Below are positions 42,031 to 51,010 of a stretch of DNA of 64,000 bases, one piece after another. Position 1 is the stretch's first letter. Every line of letters begins with the position of its first letter. The DNA lies in assembly GCF_009363655.1 (NCBI RefSeq), contig NZ_CP045393.1, forward strand, positions 310,001-374,000, read 5' to 3'. A program made the position numbers and the translations under genes. This DNA comes from Roseovarius sp. THAF27 (GTDB lineage Bacteria > Pseudomonadota > Alphaproteobacteria > Rhodobacterales > Rhodobacteraceae). The notes below the pieces were generated by a model. The model was not told the origin of the DNA, did not search any database, and saw only the letters and a list, made by a program, of their open reading frames with translations.

Positions 42031-42342
42031 TTAGAACCGTTCCGCCCGCAGCACCTGGCAATCGGTGACGCAGACCACGCCGATATGCCGCTCGACCACG
42101 GAAAACGCGGCCTCGAGCAGGTTGTCCAGCCGTTCGGGGCGGATGATGCACACCACTTGTACCATGCCGTCGGCGCGGCCGATCTGACCTTCGCGGTCCC
42201 ACTCGCCGGACCGGCCCGACCCGCCCAACACGGGCAGGATCGTATAGCCGGTGACGTCTGCGTCATGAAGCGCCTTGGTCAGGCGGGTTTTCATGACTTT
42301 CTCGATGGTGATCTCGACACGCTTCGCATCATGGGTCTGCAT
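42031..42342 (-). CDS. P-II-like signalling protein, SbtB-type
   Basis: A 103-residue member of the P-II superfamily. The ferredoxin-like pattern is clear: RVEITIEKVMKTRLTKALHDADVTGYTI, a Gly-rich T-loop region (LGGSGRSGEW to about residue 55), then MVQVVCIIRPERLDNLLEAA. It ends in VVCVTDCQVLRAERF. In cyanobacteria SbtB binds adenyl nucleotides and gates the SbtA bicarbonate transporter. Here it begins one base after the end of the SbtA-like gene on the same strand, preceded by AGGAGG, so the same pairing is likely. Effector binding cannot be seen directly. Confidence 0.82.
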   Translation of the reverse strand: MQTHDAKRVEITIEKVMKTRLTKALHDADVTGYTILPVLGGSGRSGEWDREGQIGRADGMVQVVCIIRPERLDNLLEAAFSVVERHIGVVCVTDCQVLRAERF

Positions 42343-42343
42343 G

Positions 42344-43321
42344 TCAGCCTCCTGTCGCGGCGCGGGCGATGGCCACGTAAAGCGGGATGCCCAGCACAAG
42401 GTTGAAGGGGAAGGTCACGCCGAGCGACAGCGTGAGATAGATCGAGGGGTTCGCCTCGGGCAGGGCGACGCGCATGGCGGCGGGCACGGCGATATAGCTG
42501 GCCGAGGCCGCGAGCACCATCAGCAGGACCACGCCCCCGGTCGACAGGCCCAGAAGCAGCGCGGCGCCGAGGCCGAAGAGACTGCCGACCATGGGCATGA
42601 CGAGGCCGAAGACAAGACCGCCAAGGCCGATGTCATGGCGGCCCTTGGCCATGCCACGCCCGGCGACGAGGCCCATGTCCAGAAGAAAGAGGCAGAGCAC
42701 GCCCTTGAAGGGGGCGACGATGAAGCTGCTGATTTCCTCAAGGCCCTCGGGGCCGGTCACCCACCCGATGAGAAAGCTGCCGACCAGCAGGACGATCGAG
42801 CCATTCAGAAGGATCTCGCGCCAGAGGCCGGCATCCATGCGGCCCGATTTCTCGCCCCGCGACACCAGCCAGAGGGCCGACAGGATGGCCGGCGCCTCCA
42901 TCGCGGCGGCGACGGCCACCATGTAGCCCTCGGACCCGATACCGCGGCTTTCCAGTACGGAGGTGGCGGCGACGAAGGTGACGATGGAGATCGAGCCGTA
43001 ATGCCCCGCGACGGCGGCGGCGTTCAGGCGGTCCATCCGGGTGACGATGCGTAGCAGAAGGTAGGCCACGAAGGGCAGGAGGCCGGAGAGGATCACGCCG
43101 GCCAGAAGCGTCAGACCCAGCGTGGCGTCGATGCCGTGATCGGCCACGCTGACCCCGCCTTTGAACCCGATGGCGAAAAGCAGGTAGATCGACAGGGCCT
43201 TTGCCGCGGCCTCGGGCACAGAAAGGTCCGATCGCGCAAGCGCGGCGGCCAGGCCGAGCACGAAGGACAACACGATCGGCGAGATCAGGTTGTCGGCGGC
43301 CAGGGCGAGTATCTCCATCAT
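42344..43321 (-). CDS. SbtA-like sodium-dependent bicarbonate permease
   Basis: A 325-residue inner-membrane protein with about ten hydrophobic segments arranged as two inverted halves. It matches the sodium-dependent bicarbonate transporter family, with LISPIVLSFVLGLAAALARSDL at the start, FAIGFKGGVSVA, and AGHYGSISIVTFVAA as the most recognisable stretch. It would import bicarbonate with sodium. The gene directly downstream encodes its probable P-II-like regulator, and a beta-carbonic anhydrase gene lies upstream on the same strand. No carboxysome or RuBisCO gene is in the window, so imported bicarbonate may feed anaplerotic carboxylases. Confidence 0.87.
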   Translation of the reverse strand: MMEILALAADNLISPIVLSFVLGLAAALARSDLSVPEAAAKALSIYLLFAIGFKGGVSVADHGIDATLGLTLLAGVILSGLLPFVAYLLLRIVTRMDRLNAAAVAGHYGSISIVTFVAATSVLESRGIGSEGYMVAVAAAMEAPAILSALWLVSRGEKSGRMDAGLWREILLNGSIVLLVGSFLIGWVTGPEGLEEISSFIVAPFKGVLCLFLLDMGLVAGRGMAKGRHDIGLGGLVFGLVMPMVGSLFGLGAALLLGLSTGGVVLLMVLAASASYIAVPAAMRVALPEANPSIYLTLSLGVTFPFNLVLGIPLYVAIARAATGG

Positions 43322-43428
43322 CCAGCATCCCCTCCGAATGAAATTTGGAGTGATTTATGGCATTGGCGGAGGAAGGCAACAGGAACCCCGCGCGGCATAA
43401 TGGATTGTGCGGCAGGCCCGGTGCGATG

Positions 43429-44079
43429 TCAGACCGTGACGAACCCGCCTTCTTCGGGCACGTAATGTTCGATCTCGCCCTCGCCGATGTCGTGCCAGAG
43501 GCCGTGCAGGGTGAGGTGGCCGCTCTCGATGGCCGCGGCCACGAAGGGAAATGTCACGAGGTTTTCAAGACTGACGAGAACGGCCTGCTTTTCAAGAGCC
43601 GCGACGCGTTCTTCGGTGTCCTTGATCTTTTTCACCCGTTCGTAGCCGGGGCGCAGGATATCCATCCAGCGGCCCACGAAGCTGGTCTTGTCGTTGAGTT
43701 CGGGCGCGTCGCCCGAGCACATCGCGTCGCAGCCGCGCACGCCGCCGCAGTTGGAATGGCCCAGCACGATCACGTGGGCCACCTTGAGCGCGGTGACGGC
43801 GTATTCCACCGCTGCCGAGGTGCCGTGCTGCTGGCCGTCGGGGGTGAAGGGCGGCACCAGGTTGGCGATGTTGCGGTGCAGGAAGAATTCGCCCTGGTCG
43901 GCGCCGAAGATCGCGGTGACATGCACGCGGCTGTCGCAGCAGCAGATGATCATTGCGCGGGGGTGCTGGCCCTCTTGCGCCAGGTGACGGTACCAGGCCT
44001 GGTTGTCCTGATATTTCGTGGCCTTCCAGCCCTTGTAGCGTTGCACGAGGTAGCTGGGGAGCGGGCGGACTCTTTTCAT
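43429..44079 (-). CDS. Beta-carbonic anhydrase
   Basis: A 216-residue beta-class carbonic anhydrase interconverting CO2 and bicarbonate. The zinc ligands and active-site dyad are visible: Cys48-Asp49 and Arg51 in CCCDSRVHV, then His108 and Cys111 in LGHSNCGGV. FLHRNIANLVPP fits the family. ATG 44079 gives a normal length; a longer frame upstream is not family-like. It is oriented with the SbtA/SbtB-like genes 107 bases away, so it may share regulation with them and form a small inorganic-carbon module. The upstream gap separates it from a divergent hypothetical gene. Confidence 0.94.
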   Translation of the reverse strand: MKRVRPLPSYLVQRYKGWKATKYQDNQAWYRHLAQEGQHPRAMIICCCDSRVHVTAIFGADQGEFFLHRNIANLVPPFTPDGQQHGTSAAVEYAVTALKVAHVIVLGHSNCGGVRGCDAMCSGDAPELNDKTSFVGRWMDILRPGYERVKKIKDTEERVAALEKQAVLVSLENLVTFPFVAAAIESGHLTLHGLWHDIGEGEIEHYVPEEGGFVTV

Positions 44080-44231
44080 GATGGCGCCTTTGGGTCTGTC
44101 ACTGGTCCGGAGGGTGATAATCGGGATTCTAGAAGAATTCGAGATAGAAATTGGTGGATGGCAAACCAATTCAAAAGGCTTTGCAGGCATGGTCGGCCCC
44201 GCCGAGGGGGCATGGAAATGTGGGAAAGACC

Positions 44232-44612
44232 GTGGAAAGAATTACCCTTTTGAACCAGACCGAGGTCGCGCAGCTGGACCAGGGGCGGCTGGAACAGCTT
44301 TACCTTCAACTGGGCGAAGCCGGGGCCGAAGATGTCGTGTGCCGCGCACTGGAAGAACTGGCGGTGCGCCTGTCGCATACCGAGAGGTGTTATCGCAGCG
44401 ACCGGGTGCAGGACATGCGCAAGAGCGCCCGCAGCCTGATCGCCATTGCCGAGCAGGTCGGGATGAGCAAGCTGGCGCGGGTGGCGCGGGACGTCACGCA
44501 AAGCATCGACCTGCATGACAGGGTGGCGATCGCGGCCACGCTGTCGCGGCTTCTGAGGATCGGCGAGACGTCGCTGCACGAAATCTGGGACGTGCAGGAT
44601 TATTCCGTCTGA
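44232..44612 (+). CDS. Hypothetical alpha-helical protein
   Basis: A protein of about 126 residues that I cannot assign. It is almost entirely amphipathic helix (LDQGRLEQLYLQLG, ALEELAVRLSHTERCY, MRKSARSLIAIAEQVG, VAIAATLSRLLRIGE) without membrane segments. The four-helix look and length recall an Hpt-like or regulatory bundle, but no phospho-acceptor His motif is obvious. The start is uncertain: GTG 44232 follows GGGAAAG, and GTG 44220 is also possible. Two alpha-helical repeats ending in SRLLRIGE may stem from an internal duplication, which I did not prove. It lies between carbonic anhydrase and aminopeptidase genes. Confidence 0.6.
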   Translation: MERITLLNQTEVAQLDQGRLEQLYLQLGEAGAEDVVCRALEELAVRLSHTERCYRSDRVQDMRKSARSLIAIAEQVGMSKLARVARDVTQSIDLHDRVAIAATLSRLLRIGETSLHEIWDVQDYSV

Positions 44613-44677
44613 GGTCTTGCAGGTGCTGCGGGTCAGGCTAGGCTGCGGGTGAACGAAACCATCCCGGGACATGCGCC

Positions 44678-46057
44678 ATGCCGCTTGAGTTTGCACCGGA
44701 AGGGGCCGATGCCCTTCCGCTTCACGTGATCGAACAGGACGCGCTGGAGGACTGGCTGTCGGGCCAGTCGGCCACGGTTGCGACCTGGGTGCAGGCGGCG
44801 GGGTTTACCGGCGGGCTGGGCCAATCGCTGCTGGTGCCGGACGGCAATGGCGCGCCGGAGATGGCGGTGGCAGGGTATGGCACCGAGGCCGCGCGCAAGC
44901 GGGGGCGGTTCCACCTGGCCGCGCAGGCCGCGAGCCTGCCCGAGGGTGTCTATCGTCTGGAAGGGCTGGCGCAGGAGCGCGCTGCGGAAGAGGCGCTGGG
45001 CTGGCTCTTCGCGGGCTACGCCTTTGACCGATACAAGGATCAGAAACCCGCCAAGGCGACGCTGGTGGCCCCCGCGGGCGTCGACGCGGCCCGGCTGGAG
45101 GCGATTGCGGCGGGCGAGGCGCTGACGCGCGACCTGATCAACACGCCGACCTCGGACATGGGGCCGGTCGAGCTGGAGGCGGCCTGTGCCGATCTGGCCA
45201 AGGAGCAGGGCGCGGAGATCGAGGTGATCCGTGGCGAGGCGCTGCTGGACGAGAATTTCCCCATGATCCACACGGTGGGCCGCGCCGCCGACCAGGCGCC
45301 GCGCCTCATCGACATGCGCTGGGGCGACACGGGGCCGAACCTGACTCTGGTGGGCAAGGGTGTATGTTTCGACACCGGGGGGCTGAACCTGAAACCCGGG
45401 GCCAGCATGGGCCTGATGAAAAAGGACATGGGCGGGGCCGCGACCGTGCTGGGGCTGGCGCGGATGATAATGGCGCTGAAGCTGCCGGTGCGCTTGCGTG
45501 TGCTGATCCCGGCGGTGGAGAATTCGGTCAGCGGCAATGCGTTCCGGCCCGGCGATATCCTGACCGCGCGCAACGGGATGACGGTGGAGATCAACAACAC
45601 CGATGCCGAGGGGCGTCTGGTGCTGGCCGACGCGCTGAGCTTTGGGGCCGAGGCGGAGCCGGACCTGATGATCTCGATGGCGACCTTGACGGGGGCCGCG
45701 CGGGTGGCGGTGGGAGCGGATATCGCGCCCTATTTCACCGATGATGGCGTACTCTCGGGCGCGCTGGACGCCGCGGCGCAGGCGGTGGCAGACCCGGTTT
45801 GGCGGCTGCCGTTCCACGAGCCCTACGAGGCGATGATCGAGCCGGGGATTGCCGATCTGGACAACGCGCCCAAGGGCGGGTTTGCCGGCGCGATCACGGC
45901 GGCGCTGTTCCTGCGGCGGTTCGCCGGGGCGACGCGCTACGCGCATTTCGACATCTACGGCTGGAACCAGAGCGCCGCGCCGGGCCGTCCCAAGGGCGGG
46001 GTCGGCATGGGCGCGCGGGCGCTCTTGCAGGCGCTGCCCGAGGTGCTGGCGCTGTGA
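44678..46057 (+). CDS. M17-family leucyl aminopeptidase
   Basis: A 459-residue cytosolic zinc/manganese aminopeptidase of family M17 (PepA/PepB type). The metal and catalytic motifs are complete: LVGKGVCFDTGGLNLKP, KKDMGGAATVLGLA, NSVSGNAFRPGDIL and the signature NTDAEGRLVLADAL, followed by ATLTGAARVAVG. The N-terminal domain is shorter than in E. coli PepA, consistent with the smaller alphaproteobacterial group. The stop overlaps the next gene's GTG start, linking it translationally to an NlpC/P60 hydrolase. Together they could trim peptides, including those from peptidoglycan recycling; that link is inference. Confidence 0.93.
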   Translation: MPLEFAPEGADALPLHVIEQDALEDWLSGQSATVATWVQAAGFTGGLGQSLLVPDGNGAPEMAVAGYGTEAARKRGRFHLAAQAASLPEGVYRLEGLAQERAAEEALGWLFAGYAFDRYKDQKPAKATLVAPAGVDAARLEAIAAGEALTRDLINTPTSDMGPVELEAACADLAKEQGAEIEVIRGEALLDENFPMIHTVGRAADQAPRLIDMRWGDTGPNLTLVGKGVCFDTGGLNLKPGASMGLMKKDMGGAATVLGLARMIMALKLPVRLRVLIPAVENSVSGNAFRPGDILTARNGMTVEINNTDAEGRLVLADALSFGAEAEPDLMISMATLTGAARVAVGADIAPYFTDDGVLSGALDAAAQAVADPVWRLPFHEPYEAMIEPGIADLDNAPKGGFAGAITAALFLRRFAGATRYAHFDIYGWNQSAAPGRPKGGVGMGARALLQALPEVLAL

Positions 46058-46908
46058 CCGACCGGCGGCGGCTGCATTCCAACGGGCGCGTGGCCGATGC
46101 GGGGCTGCTGGGGCAGGTCGAGGCGGAGCTGTTCGTGGAGGGCGACGACCGGCAGGTGATCGTGCCGGTCACGCCGATCCTGTCAGAGCCGGACGGCAGG
46201 CGCGAGCGCGAACTGGTTTTCGGCGAGGGCGTGCGCCTGTTGGAAGAGCGGGGCGGCTGGGTGTTCGGCTATGCGCTGCGCGATGGATATGCCGGATATT
46301 TCGCCGCGGGGGATCTTGCTGTGCCGAAGGGACCACCGAACCACGTGGTGCAGGCACGGATGACCCATGCTCTGGGGGAACCGGATTTCAAGGCGCAGAC
46401 CGAGCATCTGATACTGAGCCTGGGGGCCTGGGTGAGCGTGACCGGCACCGAGGGGCGCTGGGCCGAGATTTTTGCACCGGAGGGCCGGATGTACGTGCCG
46501 GCAACGCATTTGCGCGTGGCCAGTGCGGTCGAGCCCGATCCGGTGCGCGTGGCGGAGCGGCTGATCGGAACGCCCTATGTCTGGGGCGGGAACTCGGCGC
46601 TGGGGATCGACTGTTCGGGGCTGGTACAGGCGGGCTGCCTGGCCTGCGGCCTGGCCTGCCCCGGCGACAGCGACATGCAGGAGGCGGAGCTTGGTGAAGC
46701 GCTGCCCGAAGATGCGCCGTTGCGGCGCGGCGACCTGCTGTTCTGGAAGGGGCATGTGGCCTGGGTGGTTGACCCCGAGACGCTGTTACATGCCAATGCG
46801 CATCACATGGCCGTCGCCTTTGAGCCGATGGCCGAGGCCATCGCGCGGATCGAGGCGCAGGGAGATGGGCCGGTGACGGCCCGCAAGAGACTGGAGAAAA
46901 AGACATGA
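46054..46908 (+). CDS. NlpC/P60-family peptidase with bacterial SH3 repeats
   Basis: A 284-residue cysteine peptidase of the kind that cleaves gamma-D-glutamyl bonds in cell-wall peptides. Two SH3-like segments occupy about residues 20-155. The NlpC/P60 domain follows with Cys187 in GIDCSGLVQAG and His235 in WKGHVAWV, and a third polar residue in HANAHH. No signal peptide is visible, suggesting an intracellular muropeptide-recycling enzyme. The GTG start at 46054 overlaps the aminopeptidase stop, and its own end overlaps the next ATG. Confidence 0.88.
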   Translation: MTDRRRLHSNGRVADAGLLGQVEAELFVEGDDRQVIVPVTPILSEPDGRRERELVFGEGVRLLEERGGWVFGYALRDGYAGYFAAGDLAVPKGPPNHVVQARMTHALGEPDFKAQTEHLILSLGAWVSVTGTEGRWAEIFAPEGRMYVPATHLRVASAVEPDPVRVAERLIGTPYVWGGNSALGIDCSGLVQAGCLACGLACPGDSDMQEAELGEALPEDAPLRRGDLLFWKGHVAWVVDPETLLHANAHHMAVAFEPMAEAIARIEAQGDGPVTARKRLEKKT

Positions 46909-47867
46909 GTGACCCGTTTTTCCAGCCCGTTTCGGGCTTTGAGCTGCCGCGTTTCGCGGGGGTGCCGACCTTCATGCGGCTGCCCCATGTGCTGCCCGAC
47001 CATGCGCGCTATGGCGATGTGGATGTGGGCGTGATCGGTGTGCCGTGGGACAGCGGGACGACCAACCGGCCCGGGCCTCGGCACGGGCCACGGCAGTTGC
47101 GCGATGCGTCCACCATGATCCGTGCGCAGCACGCGGTGAGCGGGGTGCGGCCGTTCGAGGCGCTGAATTGCGCCGATCTGGGCGATGTGGGGCCGAACCC
47201 CGCTGATATCGCCGACAGCATGGAGCGGATCACGACATTCTACAAAGGCGTGGTGGATGCGGGGATCACGCCGCTGACGGCGGGGGGCGATCACCTGACC
47301 AGCCTGCCGGTGCTGCGCGCAGTGGCCAAGGACGGACCCTTGGGCATGGTGCATTTCGACAGCCATACGGACCTTTTTCACAGCTATTTCAACGGGCAGA
47401 TGTATACCCACGGCACGCCCTTCCGCCGCGCGGTTGAGGAGGGGCTGCTGGACCCCAAGCGGGTGGTGCAGATCGGGCTGCGGGGTAGCATGTACGATTC
47501 CGAGGATCGCGATTTCGCCCGCGCGGAGGGCATCCGGCTTATCCTGATCGAGGAGTTCTTCGAGCGTGGGGTCGCCGACGTGATGGCCGAGGCTCGGGAG
47601 ATCGTGGGGGGTAAACCGACCTATATCTCGTATGACATCGATTTCGTCGATCCGACCTTTGCGCCCGGCACCGGCACGCCCGAGGTAGGCGGGCCGAATT
47701 CGTATCAGGCGTTGCAGGTGTGCCGGGAGCTTGAGGGCGTCAATATCGTGGGCGCGGACATGGTCGAGGTGTCACCACCGTTCGACGCCAGCGGCAACAC
47801 CGCGTTCCTGGGTGTATCGATCATGTTCGAGATCCTGTGCGTGATGGCCGCGGGCCGGGCGGCATGA
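46905..47867 (+). CDS. Ureohydrolase, agmatinase-family
   Basis: A 320-residue binuclear manganese hydrolase of the arginase/agmatinase superfamily. The metal ligands are all present: His130 in TAGGDHL, Asp152/His154/Asp156 in FDSHTDLF, and Asp244/Asp246 in SYDIDFVD, followed by PGTGTPE. It should release urea from a guanidino compound. Agmatine is the commonest substrate for this layout, but guanidinobutyrate and guanidinopropionate enzymes look very alike, so I leave the symbol blank. It overlaps the genes on both sides by four bases and is thus part of a coupled four-gene run. Confidence 0.88.
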   Translation: MSDPFFQPVSGFELPRFAGVPTFMRLPHVLPDHARYGDVDVGVIGVPWDSGTTNRPGPRHGPRQLRDASTMIRAQHAVSGVRPFEALNCADLGDVGPNPADIADSMERITTFYKGVVDAGITPLTAGGDHLTSLPVLRAVAKDGPLGMVHFDSHTDLFHSYFNGQMYTHGTPFRRAVEEGLLDPKRVVQIGLRGSMYDSEDRDFARAEGIRLILIEEFFERGVADVMAEAREIVGGKPTYISYDIDFVDPTFAPGTGTPEVGGPNSYQALQVCRELEGVNIVGADMVEVSPPFDASGNTAFLGVSIMFEILCVMAAGRAA

Positions 47868-48724
47868 GCGGGATCGTCAACACCGAGCAGGCGGATCACT
47901 GGTCCGGCAAGGCGGGCGAAGTCTGGGTGCGGGAACAGGCGATGTTCGACGGTCTGATGGCGCCGGTTCTGGACCTGCTGCTGGACCGCGCCGGGTTGCG
48001 GGCGGGCGACAAGGTCGTCGATATCGGCTGCGGCACCGGGGCAGGCCTGATCGCCGAAGCGAAGATCGTGTGCGAGGCTGGCCATGTGATCGGGCTGGAC
48101 GTGTCGGGGCCGATGCTGGACCTGGCCCGTGAGCGGCTGGATGCGGAGGGCGTCGCAAATGCCACCTGTGTTCTGGCGGATGCGCAGGTGCATCCGTTCG
48201 GGGACGTGGCGGCGGATCACCTTGTGTCACGTTTCGGCGTGATGTTCTTTGACGACCCGAGGGCGGCCTTCGCGAACATGCGGACCGCGTTGAAGCCGGG
48301 CGGGCGCGTGACCTTCGTGTGCTGGGCCGGGATGGACGGCAACCCGTGGTTCCGTGTCCCCGCCGAGGCGGCGAAATCCGTGGTCGGCGCGCCGCCGCCG
48401 CAGGACCCGCGCGCGCCGGGGCCGATGGCGTTTTCAGAGGCGGACTATGTGCGGGACACCCTGGGGCAGGCCGGGTTCGAGGGGATCGGGCTGACCACGG
48501 AAGAGATCACGCTGACGCCCATTGGCGATCTGGAGCAGAACGCCACCTTCGCGTCACGCGAGGGGCCGGCGGGGCGGATCGTCAAGGATATGGGCGGCGG
48601 CCGCGGGGACTATGCCGCCGTGGCGGAGAAGCTGCGCGACGCCTTGAAAGAGTTCGAGGCCCCGGACGGCGCGCTGCGCGTTCCGGGGCGGGTGCACGTG
48701 GTCAGCGCGAGCGCAGGCGTTTGA
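47864..48724 (+). CDS. Class I SAM-dependent methyltransferase
   Basis: A 286-residue Rossmann-fold methyltransferase. SAM motif I is VVDIGCGTGAGLIA (about 51-64); GLDVSGPMLDLAR and LVSRFGVMFFDDPRAAFANM follow, giving a UbiE-like small-molecule pattern. The substrate is not evident. It starts inside the end of the ureohydrolase gene (ATGA), so it closes the coupled run. Its last 23 bases overlap the 3' end of the convergent transglycosylase gene, so the two transcripts would be antisense at their ends. Confidence 0.82.
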   Translation: MSGIVNTEQADHWSGKAGEVWVREQAMFDGLMAPVLDLLLDRAGLRAGDKVVDIGCGTGAGLIAEAKIVCEAGHVIGLDVSGPMLDLARERLDAEGVANATCVLADAQVHPFGDVAADHLVSRFGVMFFDDPRAAFANMRTALKPGGRVTFVCWAGMDGNPWFRVPAEAAKSVVGAPPPQDPRAPGPMAFSEADYVRDTLGQAGFEGIGLTTEEITLTPIGDLEQNATFASREGPAGRIVKDMGGGRGDYAAVAEKLRDALKEFEAPDGALRVPGRVHVVSASAGV

Positions 48725-50039
48725 GCACTTCGCGCGAGGCGAAGCCGTCGGTCTTCATACCGGCGCTTTGCTGGAAGTTCATAATAGACTTGGCGGTGTT
48801 AGGTCCGATGATGCCGTCGATCTTTTCCAGCGGATAGCCCATCTGCTTGAGCCGGCGCTGGATCTCCTTGCGTTCTTCAAAGCTGACGGGGGTGTAGCCG
48901 CGTGGCCAGGCGGCCTGGATCGCGGGGCCGCCCTTGATGCGGTCTGACAGGTGCCCGACGCCGATGGCGTAGGCGTCGGCGTTGTTGTAGCGCTTGATCA
49001 CGTCGAAATTGGAAAAGACCATGAAGGACGCGCCCGAGGGGCCCGCCGGTTGCAGGATGCGGGCCGAGCCATAGTCGCGCACCGGGCGGCCATCGACGCC
49101 GACGATGCCCTGCGCGGCCCATTGCGAGGGCATCCGGCTGGTGTTGCCGTAGCGGGCGCCATTGGGCACGCGAACCTCGACGCCCCAGGGCATCCCTTTG
49201 CGCCAGCCGAAGCGTTTGAGGTACGCGGCGGTGGAGGCGAGCGCGTCGGAGGGATCGTTCGACCAGATGTCGCGGCGGCCGTCGCCGGTGAAATCCACGG
49301 CATAGGCCTCGTAGGAGGTGGGAATGAACTGCGTGTGACCCATTGCCCCGGCCCAGGAGCCGAGGAAATTGCGCGGCGTGGTGTCGCCGTTCTGGAGGAT
49401 CTTCAGCGCGGCGATCAGTTGCTTTTCGAAAAAGGCGCCGCGGCGACCGTCGAAAGACAGCGTGGACAGGGCCTCGATCACCGGGATGTCGCCCATGCGG
49501 GTGCCGTACTTGCTTTCCAGGCCCCAGACGGCGGTGACGACCTCGGCCTCGACCCCGTAGGCCTGTTCGATCCGGCTTAGCGCGCTGCGGTGGCGGCTGA
49601 GGGCCTGTTGGCCCATGTCGACGCGTTCGGGCGAGGCGGCGCTGTCGAGGTAATCCCAGATCTGGCGTTTGAACTCGGCCTGGTTGCGGTCTTTCGAGAC
49701 CACGTCGGCGTTGTAGTTGATGTTCTGGAAGGCGGCGTCGAAGACCCGCGCGCTGACCCCGCGCGACAGGGCACGGCCACGGAAGGAGCGAACCCAGTTG
49801 TCGAAGGCGGGGTTGGAGACGCGGGTGAGTTGCGCCTCGCCGGAGTTGTCGCTCAGCGCCTCGGGGCGCAGCTTGGGACGTAGCGATCTGGTGGATACGG
49901 AAACGCGGGTGACCTGCGGGGTTGGCGTGGCGGCGGCGGGTCGCGCGACGGGCCGGATCGACGATTCGAGGGCCGTGGCCGCCGCGCCGCCGGACAATAG
50001 CGCCGCGCCCAGAACTGGAAAGAGATACCTGACAAACAT
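48702..50039 (-). CDS. MltB-type lytic murein transglycosylase with peptidoglycan-binding domain
   Basis: A 445-residue exported enzyme. A signal peptide covers about residues 1-23 (VLGAALLSGGAAATA). After a Pro/Ala-rich linker, the SLT_2/MltB domain spans about 75-370, with catalytic Glu175 in VWGLESKYGTRMG and GAMGHTQFIPTSYEAYAVD behind it. The C-terminus is a PG_binding_1 domain (IQRRLKQMGYPLEKIDGIIGP). It cleaves glycan strands between MurNAc and GlcNAc with 1,6-anhydro formation. ATG 50039 follows GGGGCGAGC and gives the signal peptide directly. Confidence 0.92.
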   Translation of the reverse strand: MFVRYLFPVLGAALLSGGAAATALESSIRPVARPAAATPTPQVTRVSVSTRSLRPKLRPEALSDNSGEAQLTRVSNPAFDNWVRSFRGRALSRGVSARVFDAAFQNINYNADVVSKDRNQAEFKRQIWDYLDSAASPERVDMGQQALSRHRSALSRIEQAYGVEAEVVTAVWGLESKYGTRMGDIPVIEALSTLSFDGRRGAFFEKQLIAALKILQNGDTTPRNFLGSWAGAMGHTQFIPTSYEAYAVDFTGDGRRDIWSNDPSDALASTAAYLKRFGWRKGMPWGVEVRVPNGARYGNTSRMPSQWAAQGIVGVDGRPVRDYGSARILQPAGPSGASFMVFSNFDVIKRYNNADAYAIGVGHLSDRIKGGPAIQAAWPRGYTPVSFEERKEIQRRLKQMGYPLEKIDGIIGPNTAKSIMNFQQSAGMKTDGFASREVLKRLRSR

Positions 50040-50136
50040 TGCTCGCCCCTTTTTGCTGGGTTTGATCGGAGCATAGCCTGAAACAGTTTGTTTCAAAAGC
50101 ATTCAATCATGTGGCCGGGCGAAGTGTCGCCTGTGA

Positions 50137-50838
50137 TCAGGCCGTTTCCTGGCCCGTGTCGCAGGTCATGGCGGCAAGGCATTCGCGCAACAGGATCGCG
50201 CGGCGGGGCCGGAAGGACGCGCCGGTGAGGTCCAGCCCGCGCATCCGGTCGAGGCGGAAGGCACGGAAATCGCCGCGCAGGTGGCAGAAGGCCAGAAGAC
50301 AGAGCGAGGATTGCATGAGGACGACCGACAGGGGGTCGACCTCGCGGGTGGTTTCGCGGCCCTCGGCGTCGGAATAATCGAAACGGATGGTCTTTTCCTC
50401 CCACGTGGCGCGGCGCAGGCGGGCGGTGTCAACGCCCGATTGCGGCAGGGGGGTGAAGCGGCGGGCCGAGAGGACGGCGTGATCCAGCCGGTGCGCCTGC
50501 GTCTGCGGCAGGCGGGCGCGCAGCTTGGCAAGCGCCGATTGCGCGGCGTCGGCCAGGGTGCTGTCGCCCACCTCGCCCACCTCGCGCAGGCCCAGCACCA
50601 GCGCCTCCAGCTCGTCCTCGTCGAAGTTGAGCGGGGGCAGGGCGGCATCCTCTATCAGGCGATAGCCGAAGCCCGCCGCACCGTCGATCACCGCGCCAAG
50701 CCCGCGCAGGGCGTCGATATCGCGATAGATGGTGCGGGCGGTCACGTCGAGCCGGTCCGCCAGCGCCTGCGCCGTGGCGGGGGCCGGGACGATGCGCAGG
50801 GCCTGCATCAGTTTGAAAAGGCGTTCGGTCCGGGTCAT
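50137..50838 (-). CDS. YafY/PafC-type WYL-domain transcriptional regulator
   Basis: A 233-residue regulator with an N-terminal DeoR-like helix-turn-helix (TERLFKLMQAL, then LADRLDVTARTIYRDIDAL) and a C-terminal WYL domain, recognisable from IRFDYSDAEGRETTREVDPLSVV and RDFRAFRLDRM-like wording. WYL domains bind small ligands or nucleic acid. Many YafY-type proteins repress a single adjacent gene; the divergent cation exchanger gene lies 170 bases away and is a possible target, but no operator stands out. Confidence 0.87.
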   Translation of the reverse strand: MTRTERLFKLMQALRIVPAPATAQALADRLDVTARTIYRDIDALRGLGAVIDGAAGFGYRLIEDAALPPLNFDEDELEALVLGLREVGEVGDSTLADAAQSALAKLRARLPQTQAHRLDHAVLSARRFTPLPQSGVDTARLRRATWEEKTIRFDYSDAEGRETTREVDPLSVVLMQSSLCLLAFCHLRGDFRAFRLDRMRGLDLTGASFRPRRAILLRECLAAMTCDTGQETA

Positions 50839-51010
50839 GGCGCGGAGTATGATGCCACATGGTGACGGTTTTTGTCAGCAGGGTTTGCGGGCATGAGGCG
50901 CGATGAACCTGTCACGGCAGCGGATTCTTTCCGGCGCTATCTTGAAGTGGGACGGAGCCTGCTCAAATTCCCAGCAACGCGCCTTTTGCGCGGGATTGGA
51001 GTTATCCGAA

